Assembly: GCA_005281725.1 (NCBI GenBank) | Contig: SSBO01000003.1 | Coordinates: forward strand, 7,538,575 to 7,602,574 | Source: Wuchereria bancrofti | Taxonomy: Eukaryota; Nematoda; Chromadorea; Rhabditida; Onchocercidae | Reading direction: 5' to 3' | DNA: 64,000 nucleotides | Shown here: positions 53,001 through 64,000 of the stretch, one piece after another | Layout: each line of letters opens with the position of its first letter | Position numbering within the stretch: the stretch's first letter is position 1 | Made by a program: the position numbers and the translations under genes | Notes under the pieces: model-generated | Database searches by the model: none | The model's input: the letters and a program-made list of their open reading frames with translations, nothing else | What the model was told of the DNA's origin: nothing

Positions 53001-56000
53001 TATGGGTTCAATGACAAGAACAATAATTTCTGATAAATGAATGTAACAGTTTTCGTCTACCAAGTAATTTAAAACCATTTTCATCAAAGCTTACTACTTT
53101 TTCAATTCCTCTGTGAACATTTTTTATCATGCACCAATAGGTATGGGATTTCTCACAAAACTTTTATTTTCCAATAAAGATCATAATTTATTCTTTGCAA
53201 ATTTTGCAAATTTGAAAAGCTTAACAAACATTTTGAAATTTTCATTTTTTCCCCCTAAATTTGATGAAAAAAAAATGTCGAAAGTAAGTGTATTTTTCCT
53301 AAAGTGATGTATTTTTTATATGACTAAAATCATTTAACTTAACCTATAAAAGATTTTATCAGCAGATCGAACAATAAGATTTTTTGATAAAAAAATTTCA
53401 AGAATCGTGATAAATTTGCTGTTACAATGATCAGATTATCAATCAATGCCTATTTTTATGAGCTAGATAATACAGATTATAATGTATTATAAATATTTCC
53501 CAGTCTTATTATACTTATCCTAATTCAAAATATGTTGATTTCATACAACTGATCACATATAGTGATAGTAAAAAAAAAAAAAATAAAAAAAAAAGTGATA
53601 AAAAAAAAATTATTATTTATGAGATATACTGTAATGGAAAATCATTGTTATGATTATCTAAGAATGACAACGATAATGTTAATAAATAAATTTTACTACA
53701 AACTGATTTCCAAAAGTTTACTTCTCTATCGCTCTCATTCACTCTTTTTCACGCCTTCTGTCAACTTTTCTTTACAGTGAAAAAGTAAAAAAAAAGAATA
53801 ACTATACAGTTTTTCAAATTTTATTTCAGAAAAAGGAAAAAAATTACAAATAAATTTTACTTATTATCATTCCTACAAGTGAAAAGCACGTAATAACGTG
53901 TGCATATTACGTATATGTACAAATATGTGTATATCAATGTGTGCATTTATATTTTCCAAAGCAAAAATTTTTTTCTCTATTTTTTCCACTGCAAAATGAT
54001 GAATGCCATAAGAAAAATATTTGATTGTACAATTTCAACATTTTTCTTCTCTTCGCAAAAATGATTATATAAAATTTAGATATGAAATTATTCAAATAAA
54101 ACTATAAATCGATTTAGCAAGAGGTAATATTAACAATATGAAACATTTCGTTTCTCAGTAACCTATTATCGAATTACAATAAAATAAATACCCGCTAGAA
54201 ATTTATATTTATGCTTAGTAATACGAAATGTCAAAGATTATTTTCATTTAATCTTATCACAACGCTTTTTTTTTTTTCAAATTGATTACATTAAACTGAA
54301 ATTTTATGTAAACATTTGAGATAACACACTATGAAATAAAACTTTTAGGTAACATCTGTACGATATACAAATACGAACAAAAAATTTGCTAATTATTAAT
54401 AGTGATAAATGAGCAACAGTAAGAGAAATTACTACATAAATCAAAATTATGTCAAAAATAAGAGAATTAATTCGATAAGAGCAATCGTTCAAAATATTCT
54501 TTCTTGTTAATTAATTTTTAAGTTGAACGTAACAATGATAAAATAATATAGAAAGAAAACGAATAATACCAAATATTTGTTAGTATTACTTTGCTAATTT
54601 TTAATTTTATAATTATTAATATATATTACTATATTAAATGTACTCATATTTATAGGAAGAAAAAATGAATTGTTAACGCGAAAAATTTCAATGATAAGAT
54701 AAAATTTTTGATGATATTTCTCAGGTCAGTAATTTGATATATATGTATGTGAAGAGACGAAAGAAGAAAGATGAGAATGTTCTAGTAGAAAGGAAGAAAG
54801 AGCTAAAAGCTGAACAGGTGTTCACAATACTGCTATACCTCATATGAATGCATCGATTTATAGTTTCAAAAAGATAATCATATTTAAAGTTAATAAAAAT
54901 TTAAACTATTAAATGATATAAGCTGAAAAACTGAACCATAAAATACTGCAAGTGCAAATTTTAGAAGTAATTAAGAAGATTTAAAATATTATCTCAAAAA
55001 AAAAAAAAACACGCACACACAAGATATGAGAAGGTATAAAATAAAATTCTGCATGACAATGTTTGCTTACATTTATATAATTTGAAAATTAAATGTTCTT
55101 TTCAAAATTTTGCCAAATTTCAATCAAATGATTGAACAGTTAGTTCCATTAATCAATCAAATAAATTTTACTTTCGTTCTGGACCAAAATTAAAGAAAAA
55201 AAAAGATGATTTCATTAAATCTATTATTGATCCAGATTTTTCAAAAAAAAAAAAAAAAAGCTGTGACCCATTGAGATCAGACAAAAAAACATGATCATTT
55301 GAATGATTTGAATCGTCATTAATATAATTAATAATAATAAAAATGATAATAATAATAACAAATAATAATAAACAATAGGAACAACGACAATAACGACAAC
55401 AAAATCAACAATAATGCCAAATAACATTATTATACAAAAGCAAAAGTTATCATTTTGTATTACAACTTGAATAATTCATTTACTATGATTTCTTTCACAA
55501 ATTCCATCATTTCATGCATAATTAATTGATCATAACGTGTATGTGGTGGGAAAAAGAAATTTTTCACACCCAAAAAAAAAAGTATTGTTACTTTCTATGT
55601 AATACTTAACAACGAGTACGTCACTTTGATTTAAATTTTATGAAGCGTTAAGAAATTATTATTGGTATCTCTTTTCCATTTTCTCTCTTTTCTTTTCATT
55701 TCTTGAAAAGTTCAAAGAAACCGCTTTGTTTGAAACAATCAAATGGTTGATAATGTATGATGGATTAAAAGTAATATGCACTAATAATTTTCTAGTTTTA
55801 ATAACTAAGCGAATAATCCCAATGTGACGTTTTTGTTGGTCAAAAATTTTTATCTATTGCTATAATCAATTGAATACTGTATGTTTCACTTGCTTATAAT
55901 AATCATATTCAAAAAAAAGGTCTAATTCCAGGATAAAAAGGAAGGCAAAACTCAAACAATATGGTAATTTATTAAGGAGAAAAAATTTAACTCTATTATT

Positions 56001-59000
56001 TTAACATTATTTAATTTTAATACAATGAGGTGATTTTGCTATTAAAACAATTTATATGTTATTTCTTTCATTATTATACTTCAGTTATAATTATTAATTC
56101 TAATAATATTTTATAAACAATATGTGCAATTATTTCATTATTTTCATTATTTCCCATTCATTAAATGAAAAATTTAATGATAGCATAACATTAAGCTAAT
56201 AGAAATAAAATTGTTACTACTTAAACTTAAAAAGAAGAATGAATAAAATTTTAATGATGTGAAAGAAAAAAATAACCTAATGAAAAATAGAGAAAAGATG
56301 CAAAATGAGAAAGAAGAAAAAGAAAACTTAAGCTAGGTAAGAAGAGGAATGCTTGAAATAAACAAAATTTAATTAAAATATGTTCAATTGATCATAGTAG
56401 ACAGAATAACATTATTTTTGTACATTTTGTGCTCTAATTATATTCGTCAATCTAAATATGTCACATTAAAATTAATTAGTGATCAAAATTTGGCAACGAA
56501 GAAGTACAATTTATTAAATAATTATTAGTGCAAGATAATATTTTTATCATAATTTTTAATCATTCTAAATGATTCTATTTTTAATATCTCTTATTTTCAT
56601 TTTAATTAATTCAAGCTAGTAAAATTTTATTTAATGATAATAATAACAATAAAAAACCAAATCTATCGCATAATATGATTTGAAAAATATGTTGTTTTTC
56701 AAATTATAAAACACCAATAATATTTTTTAATTAATATATTTGATGAAATTACATCCTAGTCAACATATTTGTAAGGATAAAATAAAAGCTATCACATGAT
56801 TGAACTATGATAATAATATCCTAGTGTCAATTTTAATTTTAAAAATAATCTTAAGAAAAATATGTACATATACTTGTTTTAAGCATACATTCCGCTATAA
56901 AATTTTCGATTTACACTTTAAAATATAATAAAATCAGTTGTGAAAAAAAAAAGCAAAAGAAAAAAGAGAAAAAAGGTATGAAAAGGTATAAAACGCAAAA
57001 TTGTCACGAAAAAATTTGAAAAGAATAAAGAAACTTGACATAACATACGATGGGACAAAATATTGTTGAACAAATAAATGGATAAATTTTATGAAATGGC
57101 AATCTTATATGATGAAAAGAACGGAAAAAACGAAATTTATTGAAAGAATAATTTTAAAAGTGAATTTCAGTAATTTGCATTTGACAAATTAAAGAAATAT
57201 CTTTTTTGAATTTTTTTTAAAAGTTTTTTTGCTTTGTTTTTTTTCAATTCATGTATTTTAATCATTTGTTTGTCTTGTTTTATTATTATTTTTTTTTTTT
57301 TGAATTATTAATTTAATTGAATATTATTTTAAAATTTGGAGAAATGGATAGAGAAGAGTGATATTGTTATCGGAATACAATTATGATTCCATATATCAAT
57401 TATTGAAATAAATTGTAAAGTATTACAATATTGGAATAATCGGACAATTATTTTTTTTGCTTTTTTATTTTTGAAAATTTTCTTCTCTTTTATTTTTAGA
57501 AAAAAATCATATAAATTAATTATTAAGCTATTTATTCATTTATTTGACAATAACAATATTAGCTACAAAATTAAAATTAGTGCTAAATAACCAGCATTTT
57601 AATTTCTATTCTTTTTTGCAATATATGAATTTTTGATGCAAAATTTCAAAATTATGTAAGTTACGTTTAAAAAAAAAAAATTAGAAAAAAGAACTGACTT
57701 TCGTCTTTTTAGAAAATATAATACGATGAGTATATAATAGTATTAGCAGTAACAGTAATAATAGTAATAACAAAAATAATAATAGGAATAATAATAATAA
57801 TTATAGCATATAGAAAATCTAACGAAAGCAAAGAAAGATGCAAACAATCTTTCTTCTAATCGAAAAATTCTTAATTTAGATATACTAATTTTAAATTTGT
57901 CTACTTTCAGGACGTCATATTTCCTTTTCTCCGTCATCATTTGTCAATATTTGAATTTGTCATTTTGATAATAAACAATTGCAGCAACTATAAGTATAAT
58001 AAATATTGCAAAAAAAAAGTTCAAATAGAAGCAAAATAGTTCGATTTAAAATTTCATTTTGAAGAAATGAAGGAGAAATAAAAAGAAAGAAAACAGAATG
58101 AAAAATAAATAATTTTTCCTAATTTTTTATTTTTATGATAATGTAATAATTTTTAATGCATAAAAAATAAATAAAATAACTTGAAAAAAAAAAATAAACA
58201 AGCGCTCAATAAAATTAACTTCCATTTTTTTTCCTCCAAAAAGGAAAATGAAAAAAATGTACTGAATATTATATTACTAAAAAACGATAAAATAAACTAA
58301 AAAAAAAATATTATTCATGCTTGTTGTTGTTGTTATTATCGTTCTTTTTCATACTGATATCAAAATTGAAGAATTTGAATAGTGACAGATGACGGAAGAG
58401 AGAGAAAGAGAAGAAAGGATGCTTATATTAAAGAAAGCAATCTATGCCTAAAAATTGCTCAATATTAAATATGCTCATTCGAAATTTTCCGAATGAACAA
58501 ATTTAATTGAGTTTTAATCATTAGAGCAATTTTGCATTGGTTCAACAAGACAAAATTTCATCAATTTGGAATTATTCATGCAGTTTCATTCAGCAGTTGT
58601 CAATTTCATATCATTTTGCAAATGATTAATGACAAATTATTCGCTATAAATTGGCTATTTCAACGAATGATTATATGCTGCAAATTATTGCCAATAAATT
58701 ATTGATTACAATGATATAATATGATTATGATTTATAGAATATATTAATATAATGAGTAAATGTGTTATCACTTTCATTTCATACATTATTTGATATTCGT
58801 AATGATAATAGTAATGATGAAAATGACAGTAATAATAATAAAAATAAGAAAAAATGATGATAAATTCATTATTTGTAATAGCACTGATAAAAATTTCTTT
58901 AAATGCCAGATAAAATCAAATATACTGCTCTTTCAGCAAATGGATCGTTATGATTTTTGCTAACAATTATGATGATGATAGTGATAATAATGATGATGAT

Positions 59001-60758
59001 GATAGTGACAATGATGATGACGATGATGACAATTCTTCATTTCAAGGAGGGAGAGAGGAATGAACGCATAATTCTTCCTTAAAATTAGTTTTCATATTGC
59101 TCAAAATCAGTGTCAATTGACCAATGAAATTTATACATACACATTTAATTATAAAGAAAAAAAGTGCTTTGTTGTTGATTGATCCTTTTTATGGTTTTCA
59201 ATTTTTTATAAAATATTATCTAAGAAAACAAACAAAGTTTGAAAATTTTGGAACATTTTTTTTCTTGCGAGATATAATTTTATTTTATCCATCTTTTTGT
59301 TTTGTTTTTAGATAGCACTTTTGGCTTAAAAAATTTGTAAGTTATTATAAGTGCTATTAAAAAAATGGGATCAAATTATTTATCAACACTGGATAATAAT
59401 CCATTATAACCAAAAATTTAATCACTTACTTGTATATTAAGTTTTTTTATCTAACAAATTCTAATCAAATAAAGAAAAATGTGGTAAGTCAAAATATATC
59501 AAAAAACTTTGTTTTTCATTTCCAAATTATAAATTATACTTATTTAAAAAGAAAAATCATTGCTTTTGTTGAATTTATATTAATTATAATAAAAGTTACT
59601 AAAAAATACGTTTTATTCATATGCAAATTTAACACCTTAATATTATTCCCTTATTTTTACTTACTTTTCGTCACTATTTCAAATATGCTATCGTATCAAG
59701 TTAATTACAATTTCAATAATACAAATTAAATTACATTCTATTATATAATATAAGATTAAATCGTTTTCTAAAGTTGCTAAAAGTGAAAGAGAAGAATAAT
59801 AGTATTACTTAAATTCTAAAAGTCATTCTTGATTTCCATTCCATATCATTCATATTTCTCCTGTTCTATATTTTTGACTAAATCTTATGCTACATTTTAT
59901 AGCTTTGTCTCAATTTAAGCTATCAAATTAACCACAAATTAGAAATTAAATATTCTCAACCGTTTATTAATATATCTAGTATATCATTTCGACAAATAAT
60001 ATTAATATTTAAAAATCAAATGTTATTTTATTTTTTCAAATTAATCATAGAAATAGTAAAATATAATAGATTAGAAAAATCAAAAAAAAAAAAAAATTGC
60101 ATCATTTGATGAAAATTAGTGAAATTATACAAATTATGCTTACAAGAGAATAGAACGGAGGGAAAAAAATATGATAACCTTTTTAGAATATTAAATAATA
60201 ACTCAGTACATTATATTAAAGATATTTTATTATTTTTAAAGCAATTGCATTAATATGGCATAAGAATAGAAATAATATCAGACTATCTTACTGATATGAT
60301 CATTGATATTTTTTATATCTTTGATACAATACAGTAGCCTCTTAATTGATAATAAGCTAACAATTAGATAAAACACAAAAGAATCCAATTACCATTTCTA
60401 CTTTCGCAATTTTTTTTTGTTAAATTTCTTTTTCCTTTTACATTTTTTTCCATTAAAACTTTTTCAACCTCTAAATGGCGATAAATAAATTAATTCGAAG
60501 GGATACAAAAAATTGCTAGAAATTGCAACAAAATTTATTATTACTTTAAAAGTACTTTTAATTCCACTAAAGTTTGATAATGAATAAAAAAGAAAGTATT
60601 AGCGTCATTTAATTAAATTACCTGCTAAATCTTGAGATAGCATTTAATTGATGGAAAAAATCTTTGGCCGTTTTACGATGAAAACGGCCAATTGGTCGAC
60701 GAAACATTACAATAGTCGCTGAACTAGATGTAGTGCCAGTTAATCGAGAATTCTCCAT
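35098..60758 (-). CDS. RAP1GAP: RAP1GAP-type GTPase-activating protein with GoLoco motif
   Basis: Exons: 60622-60758, 50274-50430, 49587-49667, 41112-41177, 40416-40613, 39735-39879, 39308-39483, 38935-39033, 38079-38261, 37704-37808, 37360-37518, 36906-37054, 36552-36752, 36164-36283, 35950-36031, 35458-35660, 35098-35287. Phases close to 816 residues. It should switch off Rap GTPases. Seen: GoLoco motif at 99-119 ([14 protein letters not shown]), which in relatives binds GDP-bound G-alpha i/o; [18 protein letters not shown]; the RapGAP domain from [13 protein letters not shown] through [21 protein letters not shown]; the catalytic Asn near 406 in [10 protein letters not shown]; and [14 protein letters not shown]. 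The tail has Ser-rich stretches, a coiled coil at about 706-775 ([18 protein letters not shown]) and a Thr-rich end. The first exon is uncertain: the first ATG is at 60758, but the frame stays open upstream to an acceptor-like site near 60897, so earlier exons may lie outside the window. Confidence 0.9.
41982..43100 (-). CDS. Alternative first exon of the RAP1GAP-like gene
   Basis: A single open frame of 373 codons starts at the ATG at 43100 and ends in a canonical donor (GAT|GTAAGG, phase 0). This phase matches the acceptor of the exon at 41112-41177, so it can replace the three upstream exons, giving a protein of about 1064 residues without the GoLoco motif. In-frame stops lie just upstream. 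A GGATTTTAG 17 bases before the ATG could accept a spliced leader, which points to its own promoter. Composition is low-complexity: Thr/Ser runs, Asn runs, and long Asp/Glu blocks encoded by GAT repeats. A more ordinary stretch precedes the donor ([20 protein letters not shown], then a basic segment). No domain recognised. A true internal exon is unlikely because no frame-compatible acceptor precedes the stops. Confidence 0.65.
43404..43695. repeat. Three spaced copies of a ~45-base element
   Basis: Copies at 43404-43453, 43491-43540 and 43644-43695 share GGTTAAGCCAAATAA, then GAAATGT or GAAGTAT, then ATAGTTAAATGG-like ends. They sit about 300-600 bases upstream of the alternative first exon. 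Confidence 0.7.
45143..45168. repeat. Short perfect hairpin
   Basis: TTCTTGCAATA and TATTGCAAGAA pair perfectly around CATA. Confidence 0.8.
46009..46040. repeat. Short perfect hairpin
   Basis: TTTCTTTCAGTAT and ATACTGAAAGAAA pair perfectly around AATTAA. The 13-bp arms are longer than expected by chance even in AT-rich DNA. Confidence 0.8.
49587..49667 (-). other. GoLoco-encoding exon
   Basis: An 81-base phase-0 exon encoding [20 protein letters not shown] plus a short tail. It carries the D-Q-R triad whose Arg reaches the nucleotide of G-alpha in known GoLoco complexes. The same stretch in human RAP1GAP reads MQGSRMDEQRC. It is skipped in any transcript starting at 43100. Confidence 0.85.
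52290..52780. repeat. Degenerate ~55-60 bp minisatellite
   Basis: About eight diverged units follow one another. Each has a form of AATAGCAAATACTGTATTCT, a GG(T/C)-containing stretch, then GGTAAAATTTA and AATCTTATGATTAA. Clear unit starts include those near 52383, 52441, 52497, 52557, 52618, 52669 and 52718. Confidence 0.75.
58961..59031. repeat. GAT trinucleotide repeat
   Basis: Interrupted GAT/AAT triplets (GATGATGATGATAGTGA type). Nothing coding is supported here. Confidence 0.8.
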
Positions 60759-63700
60759 TGTTTGGCGCAATTGTCGTGCTTTCGTAATATGATGCGCTGT
60801 TCTTTTATCAATGTTTTTTTTTTTTTTTAATCGGAAATTTCCGCAAAGCAAGAATACCAGTAATATGCAAAATAATTGGCTAATACTGTTCGGTATTGCT
60901 AAAATATTTCAAAAAACTTTTCTCAAATTATCATATTAAATTATTAACGTATACATGTATATTGACGAAACAATTATCACACTTAATAATACAATATATT
61001 AGTAAATAAATTAATGAAAATAAAAATGAATGAGAATTTCTCGAATAAAATAAACGAGAAATGTCGAGAGAGAAACAAAAAAGCATTAGCTACTAAAATC
61101 TATAAAAGAGAAAAGTCCACTTTTTTTTTATTTTTTGCTTTCTTTTAAATAATGTCTTCTGTTAAAAGAAAGACGAGGGAAGAATGTAAGTGAAGAAAAT
61201 AAAAAAGTATTTTTTTTTGATTAAAATTTTGTTGAGATAATTGTAAGTGAAAATAATCAAACACAGGAAAGAAGAAAAGTAGTAATGAGATTTCTTATGT
61301 TGGAGAAAAAAACCAAAGTATAAAAGTGAAAAAAAAGTTATGCTGCATTTTTTCAAAAAAAAAACCTCAAAGAACAAAATTCCTTTTTGTTCAATTTTAA
61401 TTATTAATTTTACTATAAAATCAAAATTACGAGAAAAATAACCAAAATTCTGCTATATATACAGGCTTGAAACAAAAAATCAGTAACTTTAACAATTCAT
61501 ATTTTTCTTTTTCGAAAAAAGTAATTAATTATTGATATCTTTTAATATTCTGTTATTTATATACTACTTGTAGCAATAAAATAGATCAGATTAATTGCTC
61601 AAATTAACAGTTACAGTAACGGAAGCAATCAGTGATAGCAAATTAGCTTAAGCTTAAAAAGATAAAAAGTTTTGCATGAATTTGAACAATAAATTATTGA
61701 CTACAATAATAATAAATGAAATAATTGGACGATTCGTTTAAAAATCATCAAATTACTAAATTTCTTTATTTCAGCTCGTTTTTTTTTGCCAATAAACAAT
61801 TCCTATTTTATATATTTTAGTTTGTTAAGTTAATTACAGACAAAAAAATTAAAATATAGTTTAAAAGAAAACATAAATGAATAAAATAAAATTTTTAAAG
61901 TGGAATGAAGAAATAGCATGACAGATTTTTAAAATGGAAGAAATTGTATGACATCAGATTTATTTATATTCATTCTAAATCACAACTACATTTCTTCTAT
62001 CCTCCTTAATTAATAATATTTACGCTACATATCTCATTTTATCGTTTCACTGCATTTCAAGCTTCAAACACAATAACAAGTTAGAAATTAAATTATTACA
62101 ATTTTCGCTAGTGCAGCAATTATTCCATTACCTTCAATAATTACCTTTGTCCATTCATTTTCATCCTAATACAAAATTTCACAATTTAATTTTTAATTAT
62201 CAAACTCTTGCTTTCAGATTTTCAGATTTATGAAAAGACTTTAATATCACTTTAATACATTTGAATCTAAAAGCACATAAGACATAAAATCATGAAAAAT
62301 AGCTAAACTACTTATTACGGAATAAATTTATACTCAAATAAGCTGTTTAACAAATTGATTAGTTGTTGAAGTAAATTTATTGAACTATAACAAATGTGAG
62401 GTGCATTTTTGCTTCTAATTTCCAAAACTCATCTCAAACTTAAATTTTTAGCAATAATTTTTATTAAAAAAAAAAGAAGAAAGTGCAAAATGGTAATATA
62501 TAATAAATAATATTATTGATTCATGTTCTTTTTTTAAAGTGAATTTATCGCAAAAATTTTATGATCGTAAAAAGAATTTCCTTCGCCTTAAATATTTTTT
62601 ACATAAAAAACAAGTGAAAAAGAAGCTAATCCATTAGATTTCTATTTCATTGTATTCTAAAATTTCATAGATGTTATTAAATCATCTGCTATAATAAAAA
62701 ATGTATTGCACGAGAAACATTTTGAAATTGTATTTAGAAAAAAAAAAAAAACAAAACAGAAAGAAGTAATTATTAGATACTGGAAAGAATTAAAGATTGC
62801 ATAAAAAAATAAAAATTAAAATAATATGTTTATATTATAAAATTTCGTTTTTCAATTTGTAATGAGAAAATTTTTCTTTTCTGTTTTCTAAGAAAAAATA
62901 CATTTAAAAAAAATTTTTATTCATCATATTTATTTCTATCATTTGCAAACACTCATCTTATCTTATTTGTAAACAAACAAATGTTAAATCCTTTTGTGAC
63001 CTTGTCTAAGCAATGTAAACCAATAAAAGGTAGACGAAATATTTCAAATGAGACAGACCAACCATATCTAATCATCAATCATTCATTACCTCACAAAATC
63101 ATTCTAACTTTTCCATTAATCGATGATAGGTCGAGGTCGGACAACATTGAATAATCAAAGATGATGGGAAAACTTTTAAATAATAAAAGAATCTTGAAGA
63201 GATTAAATGTACAAAAAGAAATAACTACTTAGCATGAAATTTTCCTTTTTTAATTTAGAATAAAATGGGAAAAAATTTTTTATTCTGATTAAATGTTGCA
63301 ATTAATATTTCAATAAATTATGGTATTATTTATCTTTGCTGCATGCAATCAATGAATTATTTAGCGCGCAAAAAAAAAATAATAAAAAAGATTACAAAAT
63401 AGGTTAAAAAATTTAACAATTAAAATTGCTTTTATATAGTCAATGTAATTCAACTAAACTAAACTAAATCAAATCAAACTAAATCAATCAATCAATCAAT
63501 CATTCAACTCATCATCATCATTAATTAAATAATTAATTAAATGTTGGGAGAGATAATGATGAGGCAAATGATCATTGATGATGATAATGGTAATAGTATA
63601 ATAATAGCTAATGATTACGAAAGAAGGAAATTCGAAAAAATTATCATTAACGATGTCAACTTTGAAATAAATGCAAAACTATTAATCATTAAAGTAATTG

Positions 63701-64000
63701 CAAAAACGATTAATCACACCGAAAATTATTCAAAATGAAAATTATGAAATGAAAATATGAAAAAATCTTTCTTACTTAATAGATGAAAACTTTAATGGCA
63801 ATAAACTAAAAATATGAAATAATTATGTGAAAATATGCAAAAAAAAAGTTTTGAACAAAGAGAATTATTTAAAGAAATGGGCGGTAAATGTTACTATAAA
63901 AGAAAAGAGAAAAAGAAGACAGACGAAAAAAGGTAAATGAGGAAGAAGAATGAAGATGAATAGAATTTTGAAATTAAACCTTGAGGAAATGAAAAATTAC
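60759..64000. other. Gene-free AT-rich end of the window
   Basis: No gene recognised. Just upstream of the first RAP1GAP ATG the frame stays open to about 60897 and encodes a hydrophobic run (SISQLFCILLVFLLCGN). Elsewhere only poly-A/T tracts and an AAACT/AATC repeat (63451-63505) stand out. Confidence 0.45.
63451..63505. repeat. AAACT/AATC short tandem repeat
   Basis: AAACT units pass into AATC units (AATCAATCAATCAATC). Confidence 0.8.

Larger units (their letters stand above)
50431..60621. other. 10 kb intron of the RAP1GAP-like gene
   Basis: No exon recognised. The contents are a degenerate minisatellite (52290-52780), a GAT-rich repeat (58961-59031), numerous poly-A/T tracts and AAT runs. 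Much longer than the other introns in the window. Confidence 0.5.

Overview
This is AT-rich eukaryotic DNA. Its small exons, introns ending in the nematode-type acceptor TTTCAG, and acceptor-like sites a few bases upstream of start codons (possible spliced-leader sites) suggest a nematode, and the compact orthologues with 100-700 base introns would fit a filarial worm. The species cannot be fixed from the sequence alone. All gene models were built by hand from splice sites and reading frame. In every model the exon phases close from start to stop. No tRNA, rRNA, transposase, CRISPR array or bacterial/viral gene was recognised.

Layout. (1) 351-4009, minus: an 11-exon gene for a 535-residue secreted protein built of repeated cysteine modules, with no family I can name. 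(2) 4719-20006: two near-identical 1.9 kb arms in inverted orientation (4719-6620 and 18093-20006) enclose an 11.5 kb block. The block carries rpb-4 (RNA polymerase II subunit RPB4) and three tandem HIG1-like mitochondrial membrane protein genes, all minus strand. A third, diverged partial copy of the arm sequence lies at 16202-16555, and its core is flipped relative to its flanks. (3) 20540-28144, plus: an 18-exon ZFC3H1-like gene (nuclear RNA exosome adaptor). (4) 29463-33625, plus: a 9-exon DDOST/OST48 gene (ER oligosaccharyltransferase) with one GC-AG intron. (5) 35098-60758, minus: a RAP1GAP-type GTPase-activating protein of at least 17 exons. One N-terminus carries a GoLoco motif; a mutually exclusive 373-residue Asn/Asp/Ser/Thr-rich first exon lies at 41982-43100. 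(6) 60759-64000: no recognisable gene.

The genes do not form one pathway. They are housekeeping functions (transcription, RNA decay, N-glycosylation, mitochondrial membrane) next to one signalling gene and one lineage-specific secreted protein. The least expected features are the inverted-repeat cassette with its core-flipped relative, the cysteine-module protein, the two alternative N-termini of the RapGAP gene, and a degenerate minisatellite in its 10 kb intron.
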